From an uncultured Prevotellaceae bacterium (GTDB lineage Bacteria > Bacteroidota > Bacteroidia > Bacteroidales > Bacteroidaceae): a stretch of 9,998 bases of DNA. The stretch covers positions 1-9,998 of the forward strand of contig CALZOH010000117.1 in assembly GCA_945827465.1 (NCBI GenBank), read 5' to 3'. Positions 1 to 7,274 of this stretch are shown here, piece after piece. Every line of letters begins with the position of its first letter. Within the stretch, counting starts at the first letter, position 1. The notes under the pieces are model-generated. The model searched no databases and was not told the DNA's origin. It saw nothing but the letters and a program-made list of their open reading frames with translations. The position numbers were made by a program, and so were the translations under genes.

Positions 1-1829
1 TCAAATACTGCCGACTGGTAAAGATTGCGAAAATATGTATGCATTGCTTCTGGTGAAAGCCAATCATAGTGTTTTCCATCTAATTTAAATTGATAGTATG
101 CTTCTATGGCTCCCTTTAATACCCCTTTATTGGATTGGTTGGGCAACTTGAATACATACGTATGTCCTAATTCTCTATGCCCCTCTCTATTGCATCTTCC
201 TGCTGCTTGACGAAAGACAACAGGGAAATCAATATCCACACCAGCTTCAACCAATTGTGTGGAAACCACTCTGATTATTGGACAATCTGATTTTAATGCT
301 TTTTTTATCTGCTCAATTGATGACGACACATGTTCTGGATACATAAGACGAGAAAGATGTATAGTAAATCCTTCTTCAGGAAGTTTTTTGAATATTTCCT
401 GTGCATCTTTTCGACTATTCACGATGCACAGTACTCGGTTATGCTTCGCCATTCGATTTGCAATCTCATCGTATGTGGAAATCTCTTTATCTGCGTGGAT
501 TTCTACACGCCTTAATTTGTCATATAGTTTTTCTTCGGCAGGGATGATTTCATGCCAATCTTTTTCGTCTATACCACTTAATTTGGAAAGCCCCCAGCTA
601 ACATGTTGTCCACATAGTATGGGTTGACTGGCTGTAGTAAAGAGGACAGACACGCCAAACACTTGCCTATACAATTTCAACGTGCTGATTATTGGCTGTA
701 AGAAACCTATCGGTAAGGCCTGTACTTCATCGAGAATAATCACACTGTTAGCAATGTTGTGTAGTTTCCTGCAATCAGATCTTTTATTGGAGAACATGGA
801 TTCAAACAATCTTACATTCGTTGTTACGATTATTGGATAATCCCAATTTTCCGTAGCAAGAGCTATCTTTTCTCTTTCTTCCACATTATCAGTCGCATCT
901 TCTACATTGAAATTACAGTGATGCTCTAAAACATTATCTTCACCAAATATATCTTTCAAGATACTTGCAGTCTGCACAATAATACTTGTATAAGGTATAG
1001 CTATGATAATGCGCTTCTGATGATTTCTTTTTGCATGTAACAATGCCCATAGTATGGAAGACAACGTTTTTCCTCCGCCTGTAGGAACTGTTAATCCATA
1101 GAATCCCTTATCTCCTTCTGCTTCTTGCCTACATATATCTTGTACTCGTTTCCGAATCCTATTTACCTCCGAATCTACGGATCTCTCTTTCAATTGTTTA
1201 AGATATCTTTCAAGTTTATCCAGCATTTCAGGAATAGAAATTTTGTTACCCCTTAATTGATACTTTTGGGGCTGCATAAACTTTTCGGTACATAAATTGT
1301 CTGCATCTTTTAGACATGAAAAGAGCATGCGGATAACTGTCGCATAATCAAAAGCAGAAAGTTTTATTAATGAAGAAGGTATTGATAATTGAGTGTTCAA
1401 ATCACAAGGGGTGACTTCATTAGGTATAACACTACTCATCTTTTTATGGAAATCGTAATAGTCCTCCAACTCAGTGTGATGTCCCATAATAGGATAACTA
1501 AGCATAGGGTAAACATAAGGAAAGAGTTGTTTTGCTAATATTGCTCCTACGTATGAATGAGCCTTCCCCTTTTGAGTCCAATCTTTATGTCCTGGTATTC
1601 CATTCACATCGCGTATGTATTCCTGAAACTGATGTTTCTCTTTGCCTTTATCATGCAACAGTCCTAAAACATAGCCCCATTCGCCCATGTCAAACTCACT
1701 GGCAAATTCTTTTGCCAGCTCCGCAACCTCCAGACAATGTTCCTCATTACTTTGGAAAGATACAATCTCTCCGGTAAGACTTTTTTTGACATGAGAGATG
1801 TATTTCGGTATTGATGAAGTGTGTTCCAT
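1..1829 (-). CDS. cas3: CRISPR-associated helicase-nuclease Cas3 with N-terminal HD domain (C-terminus cut by window start)
   Basis: Cas3 is the type I CRISPR effector recruited by Cascade; it nicks and unwinds target DNA with an HD nuclease fused to an SF2 helicase. I translated 609 codons from the ATG at 1829, with no stop before the edge. HD domain: H31, HD at 59-60 (LLHDKGK), H91, GHH at 116-118 and D177 (KDADN). Helicase: Walker A TGGGKT (250-255), DEVQ box (367-370), TTASQP (398-403), TQLVEAGVDID (524-534) and the arginine-finger motif RQAAGRCNREG (540-550). Full Cas3 proteins usually exceed 700 residues, so the C-terminal domain is missing. All motifs expected in this part are intact. 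The start lies one base after the stop of the Bro-N gene, suggesting translational coupling. The subtype cannot be fixed without cas5/7/8; the motif wording resembles type I-C, which is a guess. Spot counts of three 60-base lines gave 28-40% G+C, against 50% for one line in comM. Confidence 0.96.
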   Translation of the reverse strand, partial: MEHTSSIPKYISHVKKSLTGEIVSFQSNEEHCLEVAELAKEFASEFDMGEWGYVLGLLHDKGKEKHQFQEYIRDVNGIPGHKDWTQKGKAHSYVGAILAKQLFPYVYPMLSYPIMGHHTELEDYYDFHKKMSSVIPNEVTPCDLNTQLSIPSSLIKLSAFDYATVIRMLFSCLKDADNLCTEKFMQPQKYQLRGNKISIPEMLDKLERYLKQLKERSVDSEVNRIRKRVQDICRQEAEGDKGFYGLTVPTGGGKTLSSILWALLHAKRNHQKRIIIAIPYTSIIVQTASILKDIFGEDNVLEHHCNFNVEDATDNVEEREKIALATENWDYPIIVTTNVRLFESMFSNKRSDCRKLHNIANSVIILDEVQALPIGFLQPIISTLKLYRQVFGVSVLFTTASQPILCGQHVSWGLSKLSGIDEKDWHEIIPAEEKLYDKLRRVEIHADKEISTYDEIANRMAKHNRVLCIVNSRKDAQEIFKKLPEEGFTIHLSRLMYPEHVSSSIEQIKKALKSDCPIIRVVSTQLVEAGVDIDFPVVFRQAAGRCNREGHRELGHTYVFKLPNQSNKGVLKGAIEAYYQFKLDGKHYDWLSPEAMHTYFRNLYQSAVF

Positions 1830-1830
1830 A

Positions 1831-2709
1831 TCAATTGTTATTTGATGGTTCAACATCCTTATCCAATAGTCCTTGGTCTTTTTGACCTTCGAGAAACCTT
1901 TTGGCAGACAGCGGAGAAACAACATTGCGGCCAGTCTTGGCTTCTAACTGTTCGCGAGCCACTCGTGCCACATCGCCGCCATCTGCGGCACATTGCATGT
2001 TGTCCTCCAGCGTCTGTGGATTCTTGGACTTGGTGATGCTTGTCGTAGAGAGTTCGGCCAACATGTTCAATACAAGTTCTTCATTGGTCATATTGTCGCG
2101 TAGGTTCTCCTTTTTCAATCCTTTGAACTGCTTATATTCCTTGGCACTTTTTCCTGCCCAATGCTGATAGATGATGTCGGTAAGAGTGGCATATTGCATG
2201 CCTTCTTTCACATGGTGGAGTTTCCATTGGTCGGTCAAGTCCTTGCGTATCTCAATGCTCTTGAGGCGTTGGTTGATCCAATTGTCAGAATATCCCAACC
2301 GTTTGTAGTCCATCATGGCTTGTTGGATACTTAGTTCAGGGTCTTGCAGTTGGTCAATGCGCTCTGCTGCCACACGTGCCATCCATTGTTTAAAAGGTTC
2401 AGCCTTAGGAGAGGGAACGGATTGAATAATTCGGAAGAGTTGCTCGGTATCAGCCACATCGGTCAGTCGAAGCTTTCCGTCTTCTGCCTTTAGTTTCAAC
2501 TGGTGACAATTTGTCACCGGTTCAAATCCTTCCTCTTTCAGACGTTGTTTTAGCTTGTTCCAATACTTTCTGGCTGTCTGATGGTCCTTATTATTTACCA
2601 GCACAGCCACCACATCAACAATAGAGAAGTACCACTTCTCCTGCTCATCGTCCCATACGGTACGAATCTTTCTGTCTTCAAATAGTTTTGATATCTCGCG
2701 TTTTGTCAT
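1831..2709 (-). CDS. Bro-N domain protein (phage antirepressor / DinD-like)
   Basis: A 292-residue protein of the Bro-N/antirepressor-like family that is common as single genes in Bacteroidetes genomes. Residues about 8-95 form the Bro-N part: KLFEDRKIRTVWDDEQEKWY, then FSIVDVVAVL, KYWNKLKQRL and RLTDVADTEQLFRII. It is followed by the conserved SPKAEPFKQW and ERIDQLQDPEL segments, then a charged helical region with GYSDNWINQRL, GLKKENLRDNM and a C-terminal VVSPLSAKRF. Bro-N domains bind DNA in baculovirus and phage proteins; the role of these solitary versions is unknown to me. I chose the ATG at 2709 because the family starts there and 31 bases separate it from comM. The longer ORF from 2844 adds 45 residues that only overlap comM in another frame. 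Its TGA (1831-1833) is one base before the cas3 ATG. No other phage gene is visible, so it is probably not part of a prophage in this window. Confidence 0.85.
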   Translation of the reverse strand: MTKREISKLFEDRKIRTVWDDEQEKWYFSIVDVVAVLVNNKDHQTARKYWNKLKQRLKEEGFEPVTNCHQLKLKAEDGKLRLTDVADTEQLFRIIQSVPSPKAEPFKQWMARVAAERIDQLQDPELSIQQAMMDYKRLGYSDNWINQRLKSIEIRKDLTDQWKLHHVKEGMQYATLTDIIYQHWAGKSAKEYKQFKGLKKENLRDNMTNEELVLNMLAELSTTSITKSKNPQTLEDNMQCAADGGDVARVAREQLEAKTGRNVVSPLSAKRFLEGQKDQGLLDKDVEPSNNN

Positions 2710-2740
2710 ATTATTCAGGGATTGTGTCTTTGTATGAATC

Positions 2741-4288
2741 CTACACACTTCTTTCAGCCCAGTCGCCGCGGTCAAGATTGCGATAGCCGATGGCTTCGGC
2801 GAGGTGATTGAACTGAATGTTTTCACTGCCGGCGAGGTCGGCAATGGTGCGAGCTACTTTCAAGATCTTTTCATAGGCGCGGGCTGACATGTTGAAGCGG
2901 TCCATGGCAGATTTCAGTAGTTGAAGTCCTGCTTCGTCAGGTTGTACAAGGTTGTGGAGCAATTTGCTTGACATTTGTGCATTACAATGAATGTTGGGAT
3001 ACTCCTTGAATCGTTCTGTTTGAATAGCTCTGGCCGCCATGACACGTTCTCGGATGGTCATGCTGCTTTCACCCGGAGATGTTCTGGAAATTTCGTCAAA
3101 GGTAAGGGGAACTACTTCCACCTGAATATCGATGCGGTCAAGTAGCGGTCCACTGATTTTATTGAGATAACGCTTCACTTGTCCTGGATTGCACTCGCAA
3201 TGATGGTGTGGATCATTGTAGAAACCGCATGGGCAGGGATTCATGGCAGCAATAAGTTGGAAACTGCAGGGAAGATCGATGCGATACTTGGCTCGGTTGA
3301 TAGTAATGCGACGGTCTTCAAGAGGCTGGCGCAGTGTCTCAATGGCTGTTCGGTTAAATTCGGGAAGTTCGTCAAGAAATAGTATTCCATGGTGAGCCAA
3401 AGATATTTCTCCGGGCTGAAAGGTAGAACCTCCACCTATCAGAGCTACATCTGAGATGGTGTGGTGTGGACTTCTGAACGGGCGTTGTGTTATTAATGAT
3501 GTATCCGGGCTGAGAATGCCTGCTACGGAATGAATCTGAGTGGTTTCCACACTTTCTGCCAAGGAAAGAGGCGGTAAAATGGTGGGCATGCGTTTAGCCA
3601 TCATGGATTTTCCGCATCCCGGGCTACCAATCATAATCATGTTGTGACCACCGGCAGCTGCTACTTCAAAGGCGCGTTTCACATTTTCTTGTCCTCGAAC
3701 TTCGCTAAAATCGCAATCAAATTGGTTCTGACAATTGAAAAACTCCTTTCGAGTGTCAATAATGGTTTGGTTCAAGCTTTCTCTTCCATTGAGGAAATCA
3801 ACCACTTCTGCTAAGTGATTTGCACCAAATACTTTGATGCGATTGACTACGGCTGCTTCGCGAACATTCTCCATGGGTACAATCAGATTCTCAAAGCCCT
3901 GTTTGCGTGCTTCAATGGCAACAGGTAAGCAACCTTTTATAGGGCGCAGTGTACCATCAAGACCTAATTCACCCAGTAAAATGGTCTTGGAAAGTTGGTC
4001 GCGTGATACAACATCAGCGCAGGTTAACATGGCTATGGCAATAGGTAAATCATAACCTGTTCCTTCTTTGCGCAGATTGGCCGGTGCAAGATTGAGAACG
4101 ATTGCTTGGTAAAGTTTTTTATAGCCTGTATTAGCAATGGCAGTCTTGACGCGGCTGATGCTTTCGCGAATGGCTGAATCAGGGAGTCCGGAGAGATGAA
4201 GGTCCATTCCCGGATAGGTTCCGATTTCTATTTCTACGATGGTGGCTTGAAGTCCATTGACGGCTGCACTGAATAATTTTGCGAGCAT
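2741..4288 (-). CDS. comM: YifB/ComM family Mg-chelatase-like AAA+ ATPase
   Basis: A 515-residue full-length ComM/YifB protein. Known homologues are ring-forming helicases that promote branch migration during integration of DNA taken up by natural transformation; the family is also widespread in species not known to be competent. Seen here: the N-terminal ChlI-like domain (residues 1-170, with SGLPDSAIRES and NLAPANLRKEG), Walker A GSPGCGKS (221-228), the RPFRSPHHTISD segment (269-280), Walker B ILFLDELPEF (302-311), a cysteine/histidine cluster around MNPCPCGFYNDPHHHCEC (349-366) and LLDRIDIQVEV (382-392) ahead of the C-terminal helical domain. The start is the ATG at 4288, 18 bases after the upstream lipoprotein gene, and the end is TAG at 2741-2743. 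Its position between an envelope lipoprotein and the Bro-N/cas3 pair suggests that the CRISPR locus begins directly downstream of a housekeeping gene. There is no obvious Shine-Dalgarno sequence, as usual for this phylum. Confidence 0.95.
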   Translation of the reverse strand: MLAKLFSAAVNGLQATIVEIEIGTYPGMDLHLSGLPDSAIRESISRVKTAIANTGYKKLYQAIVLNLAPANLRKEGTGYDLPIAIAMLTCADVVSRDQLSKTILLGELGLDGTLRPIKGCLPVAIEARKQGFENLIVPMENVREAAVVNRIKVFGANHLAEVVDFLNGRESLNQTIIDTRKEFFNCQNQFDCDFSEVRGQENVKRAFEVAAAGGHNMIMIGSPGCGKSMMAKRMPTILPPLSLAESVETTQIHSVAGILSPDTSLITQRPFRSPHHTISDVALIGGGSTFQPGEISLAHHGILFLDELPEFNRTAIETLRQPLEDRRITINRAKYRIDLPCSFQLIAAMNPCPCGFYNDPHHHCECNPGQVKRYLNKISGPLLDRIDIQVEVVPLTFDEISRTSPGESSMTIRERVMAARAIQTERFKEYPNIHCNAQMSSKLLHNLVQPDEAGLQLLKSAMDRFNMSARAYEKILKVARTIADLAGSENIQFNHLAEAIGYRNLDRGDWAERSV

Positions 4289-4306
4289 ATCGTGAGGTTT
4301 GATGAG

Positions 4307-5317
4307 TTATTTATCTGTTTCCAGGAGTTCCTGTAACTTTCCTTTGATGGCATCTAACTCTAAGTCGCGAGCAAGAATGCGTCCTTGCTTGTCAACCAAT
4401 ATGGTGGAAGGAAGGTTGCGAACGCCGAAACTCTGAACCAATGGCGATTGCCAGCTCATACGGTCGCAGATGTGGTAGCCGGGAATAGAGTCTTCGCGAA
4501 TGAATCGTTTGGTCTCAATGGTGTCGGCATCTAAGGAGATGTTGACAATGTTGATTTTTTTCAAGAATGGACGTAACTCTTGGCGTTGCAGGCGTAAAGA
4601 GGCATAGATGTCTCCGTTCCAGGTTGCCCACAAGGTGATGAGGGAATACTTGTCTTTTAGGGTGGCTTGAGAGATTTTTATGCTATCAATTGTGACAGCA
4701 TTGAATGAAGGTAATGGTGCTCCAACCCTACATTTAATGAGTCCACGTGAGCGTTGATAGAGCAATTGTAGTGAGGCGCGTTTGGGAGCAGCCTTCATCA
4801 TGATATTGAAGAGCGTGTCCAGTTGAGCATAGTTAGGTTTAGGATTAGCTAAGAAATACTTTTCGAGTATGGCCATTGAGGCGTAGCTGCTGGGATTATT
4901 ACGAATGAATTCTTCGCCCAAGGCATTGATCTCAGCTGGAGTTTTTTTGATGATAGAACGTCTGAAGTCTGATAGTTCTTCATTTTCTTTGGAACCGCTG
5001 ATGCGGGTTGCCAAAAGGTTGCTGGCATCACCTTTTATCTTGATGGTTTTCCCGGGAATGGCCACGATGGGCATCTGTAAGAAGTTGGGGTATTGAACTG
5101 TTAACAATACGGTATCGTAAAGTTCATGTGTGAAACTAAACGAACCGTCTGTAATGCGAATGGTGTCGAATGTGCCCCATGAAGGGTCGGTACTGAAAAC
5201 AAAAAATCTTCCGTCTTGCAGGTTTTTGAAGCGGCCTTCAACAGAAATGCTGCCGCGTTGGCCGCCGCAGCTGATAAGTAAGATTGAAAGGAGAAGAAAA
5301 CCAAAATACTTTCTCAT
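4307..5317 (-). CDS. Lipoprotein with DUF4369-like N-terminus and CXXC-less thioredoxin-like domain
   Basis: A 336-residue predicted lipoprotein. The signal peptide MRKYFGFLLLSILLISC ends in a lipobox with C17 as the lipidated residue, so it is probably envelope-anchored. Residues about 22-115 are a beta-rich domain like DUF4369, which often precedes thioredoxin folds in Bacteroidetes. Residues about 197-330 resemble TlpA/ResA: GAPLPSFN, then ITLWATWNGDI where active relatives have WCxxC, then VNISLDADT, and the cis-proline segment NLPSTILVDKQG. Both catalytic cysteines are replaced (N234 and I237 by my alignment), so thiol-disulfide exchange is not expected and a binding or structural role is more likely. 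I preferred the ATG at 5317 to the one at 5350 because it places the signal peptide at the N-terminus; the upstream version adds 11 polar residues and overlaps the terminator hairpin. Its stop is 18 bases from comM. I see no TAnnTTTG promoter in the 102 bases upstream. Confidence 0.85.
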   Translation of the reverse strand: MRKYFGFLLLSILLISCGGQRGSISVEGRFKNLQDGRFFVFSTDPSWGTFDTIRITDGSFSFTHELYDTVLLTVQYPNFLQMPIVAIPGKTIKIKGDASNLLATRISGSKENEELSDFRRSIIKKTPAEINALGEEFIRNNPSSYASMAILEKYFLANPKPNYAQLDTLFNIMMKAAPKRASLQLLYQRSRGLIKCRVGAPLPSFNAVTIDSIKISQATLKDKYSLITLWATWNGDIYASLRLQRQELRPFLKKINIVNISLDADTIETKRFIREDSIPGYHICDRMSWQSPLVQSFGVRNLPSTILVDKQGRILARDLELDAIKGKLQELLETDK

Positions 5318-5350
5318 AGATATTGTGATGTCATTCGTTAAGAAAACCAA

Positions 5351-5380
5351 AGAGGTCCGCTCATTTCTGAGCGGACCTCT
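5351..5380 (-). terminator. 13-bp perfect hairpin, probable terminator of the TPR lipoprotein gene
   Basis: Positions 5351-5363 (AGAGGTCCGCTCA) pair perfectly with 5368-5380 around a TTTC loop. The hairpin begins 39 bases beyond the lipoprotein stop. On the minus strand the stem is followed by TTGGTTTTCTT, a moderate rather than uninterrupted T tract, so termination may be incomplete and may let transcription enter the DUF4369-comM-Bro-N-cas3 run. Confidence 0.75.
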
Positions 5381-5393
5381 CTTTCTTGTTTTA

Positions 5394-5409
5394 AAGCGGA
5401 GTTCCGCTT
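5394..5409 (-). terminator. Small 6-bp hairpin just after the TPR lipoprotein stop
   Basis: AAGCGG (5394-5399) pairs with CCGCTT (5404-5409) around a four-base loop. On the minus strand it is followed by TTAAAAC. It lies 10 bases past the stop at 5420 and ahead of the larger hairpin. It may be an auxiliary terminator or an RNA-stability element; it is weak by itself. Confidence 0.35.
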
Positions 5410-5419
5410 GGTATAGAGT

Positions 5420-7123
5420 TTATTTATTAGTGAGAACTTTGAATGTTGCATCGTTCTGCAACTTCAAGAACTCAAGGTCTTTTGCAGCGTAAGCAGCTAA
5501 AGAAGCATCTTTGGCGATGGCATCGCGCAGGTTATCAACAGCAATGTTATTGTTGTTGGTGCGAGCTGCAACGATAGCTTTGAGGTAGCTGGTCATTGCG
5601 TCCTTCTTCTGAACTGCAGCCAAAGTTTCAGCAGCTTTCATGTAGTCTTTTGTCAGAATCTGAGCCAAAGCAGCACTGTTGCTCTTTGCATTGCCAAAAG
5701 ACTTAACAGCCTGTGCATAGTTGCCCTGCTTCAAATACATGTTACCGAGAGCTTCACCGAGAGCTTGGCTACCTGCACCCTTAGCCAAATATTTCTGAGC
5801 AGATGTAAGATCGTTATTGATCAAAGAGATCAAACCGAGGTTTACATTGGGCTCAGCAGCATTGCTGTTGGCCTTGAGGGCTTGTTGCAAATAGTTCTTA
5901 GCGTCATTGTATTTACCATTAGCGTAAGCAATGGTTGCCAAATTGTTGTAAGCACGGTAGTCGTTAGGATAGAGTTGAGCAGTCTTCTTGAAGATGCCTT
6001 CCTGTTCAGCAACATTTTCAGTAAGAGTTGTGCTGTAAAGAAGTTCTTCAACGCTCAACTGAGAAGCGTCAGACTTATATTGAGCCTGAATCTCGTCATC
6101 GCTACGGCCAATCAAGTTGTAGTTGATGGTCATGCGGGCGCGACGCAACTGCGGAAGAATTTCCTGTGTCAAGTCTGTGAAAGCTGCTGAGAGGTTACGA
6201 ATCTGATGTTCGCGTTCTTCAGGATCTTGATACATTGAGAGGACGCGGAGGATGACTTCCTTATCCTGCATATTGGATTGAGAAACCAATTCTTTGAAGC
6301 CTTCCCAGTCTTCAGCGGTATATTTGGTATCTACTTCAGCTTCCAAACCGGTCTTCTTCAACTGAGACTTTACATACTTCTGTGTAGATTTTTCACGGTC
6401 TTGAGCTACCTTGGTGTTCAAGCTCATGCCACCATCGGGTGATGCGTAAGCAGAAACTTCGATATTCTCCAAAGCTTTGCGCTGCTCGTCAGCCTGAATT
6501 TCCTGTAAGGTCTTAACGAACTGCTGAACAGAAACTCCGTTCAACTCGCTGGTTCTAATCTTGGCCTGCTGGATAAGGAACTGAATGTTGGCTTCTTGCT
6601 TTTGCTTGATGATGTGCTGATAAGCATCGGGTGCAAATGCTGTGCTGGCATTTTTCAGGGTGCGATTTACCAACTCAGAGGTTGATATCACGCCTTCGCC
6701 AATTTTTACATCGGGAATCTTTACAGTTTTCTTTCCTTTCTTGGCGTTGAAGGTCAGGTAGAGGTCACTCTTCAGCATTTCGGGAACATACTTGAAGTTG
6801 GTCTTCATCGTATAGTTTCCACCTACGCGATAAGAGATGGTCTGGTTGTTGGCTTCCACTTTTTCGCCTTGGAAAGTAGCTGCGTCACCAGCGGTTTCGC
6901 CACCGGCATAACGCAATACGGGAGTAACGGTTACTACGGCCTTCTTCTTCATGTACTTTTCAGGGAAGCGGCCATTGATAGTTGCTGGAACTTGTCCACC
7001 GACTGACTCCAGTGGTGAAGGATTAACAGAGAAATTGTCTGATGACAATGCACCCATCTTGCTGCATGATGTCAGTGTGGCTGCAGCAAGGATAGTTAAT
7101 GATAAGTATAATTTACTTTGCAT
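5420..7123 (-). CDS. OmpA-like/tetratricopeptide-repeat lipoprotein
   Basis: A 567-residue predicted lipoprotein with signal peptide MQSKLYLSLTILAAATLTSC (lipid cysteine C20). Residues about 50-145 are a beta-rich region (KAVVTVTPVLRYAGGE). Residues about 218-260 look like an OmpA-type peptidoglycan-binding segment: EVSAYASPDGGMSLN, then a QDREKSTQKYVKSQL helix, in place of the usual GhTDxxGxxxYN...LSxxRAxxV. D230 and R243 fall about where the diaminopimelate-contacting Asp and Arg sit. From about 385 on there are TPR-like helical pairs: YPNDYRAYNNLATIAYANGK, YNDAKNYLQQALKANSN, EPNVNLGLISLINNDLTSAQ and LGNMYLKQGNYAQAVKSFG. The C-terminal part is alanine-rich and helical. A periplasmic scaffold role at the envelope, tethered by lipid and perhaps by peptidoglycan, is an inference; no enzymatic motif is seen. 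The ATG at 7123 starts the signal peptide, and a TAnnTTTG element lies 31 bases upstream. Confidence 0.85.
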   Translation of the reverse strand: MQSKLYLSLTILAAATLTSCSKMGALSSDNFSVNPSPLESVGGQVPATINGRFPEKYMKKKAVVTVTPVLRYAGGETAGDAATFQGEKVEANNQTISYRVGGNYTMKTNFKYVPEMLKSDLYLTFNAKKGKKTVKIPDVKIGEGVISTSELVNRTLKNASTAFAPDAYQHIIKQKQEANIQFLIQQAKIRTSELNGVSVQQFVKTLQEIQADEQRKALENIEVSAYASPDGGMSLNTKVAQDREKSTQKYVKSQLKKTGLEAEVDTKYTAEDWEGFKELVSQSNMQDKEVILRVLSMYQDPEEREHQIRNLSAAFTDLTQEILPQLRRARMTINYNLIGRSDDEIQAQYKSDASQLSVEELLYSTTLTENVAEQEGIFKKTAQLYPNDYRAYNNLATIAYANGKYNDAKNYLQQALKANSNAAEPNVNLGLISLINNDLTSAQKYLAKGAGSQALGEALGNMYLKQGNYAQAVKSFGNAKSNSAALAQILTKDYMKAAETLAAVQKKDAMTSYLKAIVAARTNNNNIAVDNLRDAIAKDASLAAYAAKDLEFLKLQNDATFKVLTNK

Positions 7124-7153
7124 AATGTTAAAACAGTTATTTTAAACTGGTGG

Positions 7154-7161
7154 CAAAGTTA
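7154..7161 (-). promoter_or_regulatory. Bacteroidetes -7 element upstream of the OmpA-like/TPR lipoprotein gene
   Basis: Read on the minus strand this is TAACTTTG, a perfect match to the Bacteroidetes consensus TAnnTTTG. It would start transcription at about 7147-7149 and leave a leader of some 25 bases before the ATG at 7123. I see no good -33 TTTG at the expected distance, so the call rests on the -7 box and its position. Confidence 0.5.
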
Positions 7162-7274
7162 CACAAATCATCTGATAAATATTGTTTTCATATACGTATT
7201 TTGCATGTTTCGGTCTTAGTTTTTTCGGAATACTTCCTTTTTTGTTTGTCGACTCAACAAAAAGGCCTGTGTAT

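Noticed and set aside
1831..2709. Bro-N gene as evidence of a prophage
   Set aside because: No capsid, terminase, lysis or phage integrase genes are nearby; xerD is a housekeeping-type recombinase 6 kb away, separated by core genes.
2710..2844. N-terminal extension of the Bro-N gene to the ATG at 2844
   Set aside because: The 45 added residues overlap the comM coding end in another frame and have no family resemblance; the Bro-N family starts at the methionine encoded at 2709.
5765..6190. 141-codon plus-strand open frame inside the TPR lipoprotein gene
   Set aside because: It is antisense to a clear coding sequence with signal peptide and repeat motifs; its composition is what the opposite strand predicts.
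7236..7265. Imperfect hairpin CCTTTTTTG...CAACAAAAAGG as terminator for the methyltransferase gene
   Set aside because: The stem needs a bulge, is almost all A-T, and has no T tract after it on the minus strand; too weak to call.
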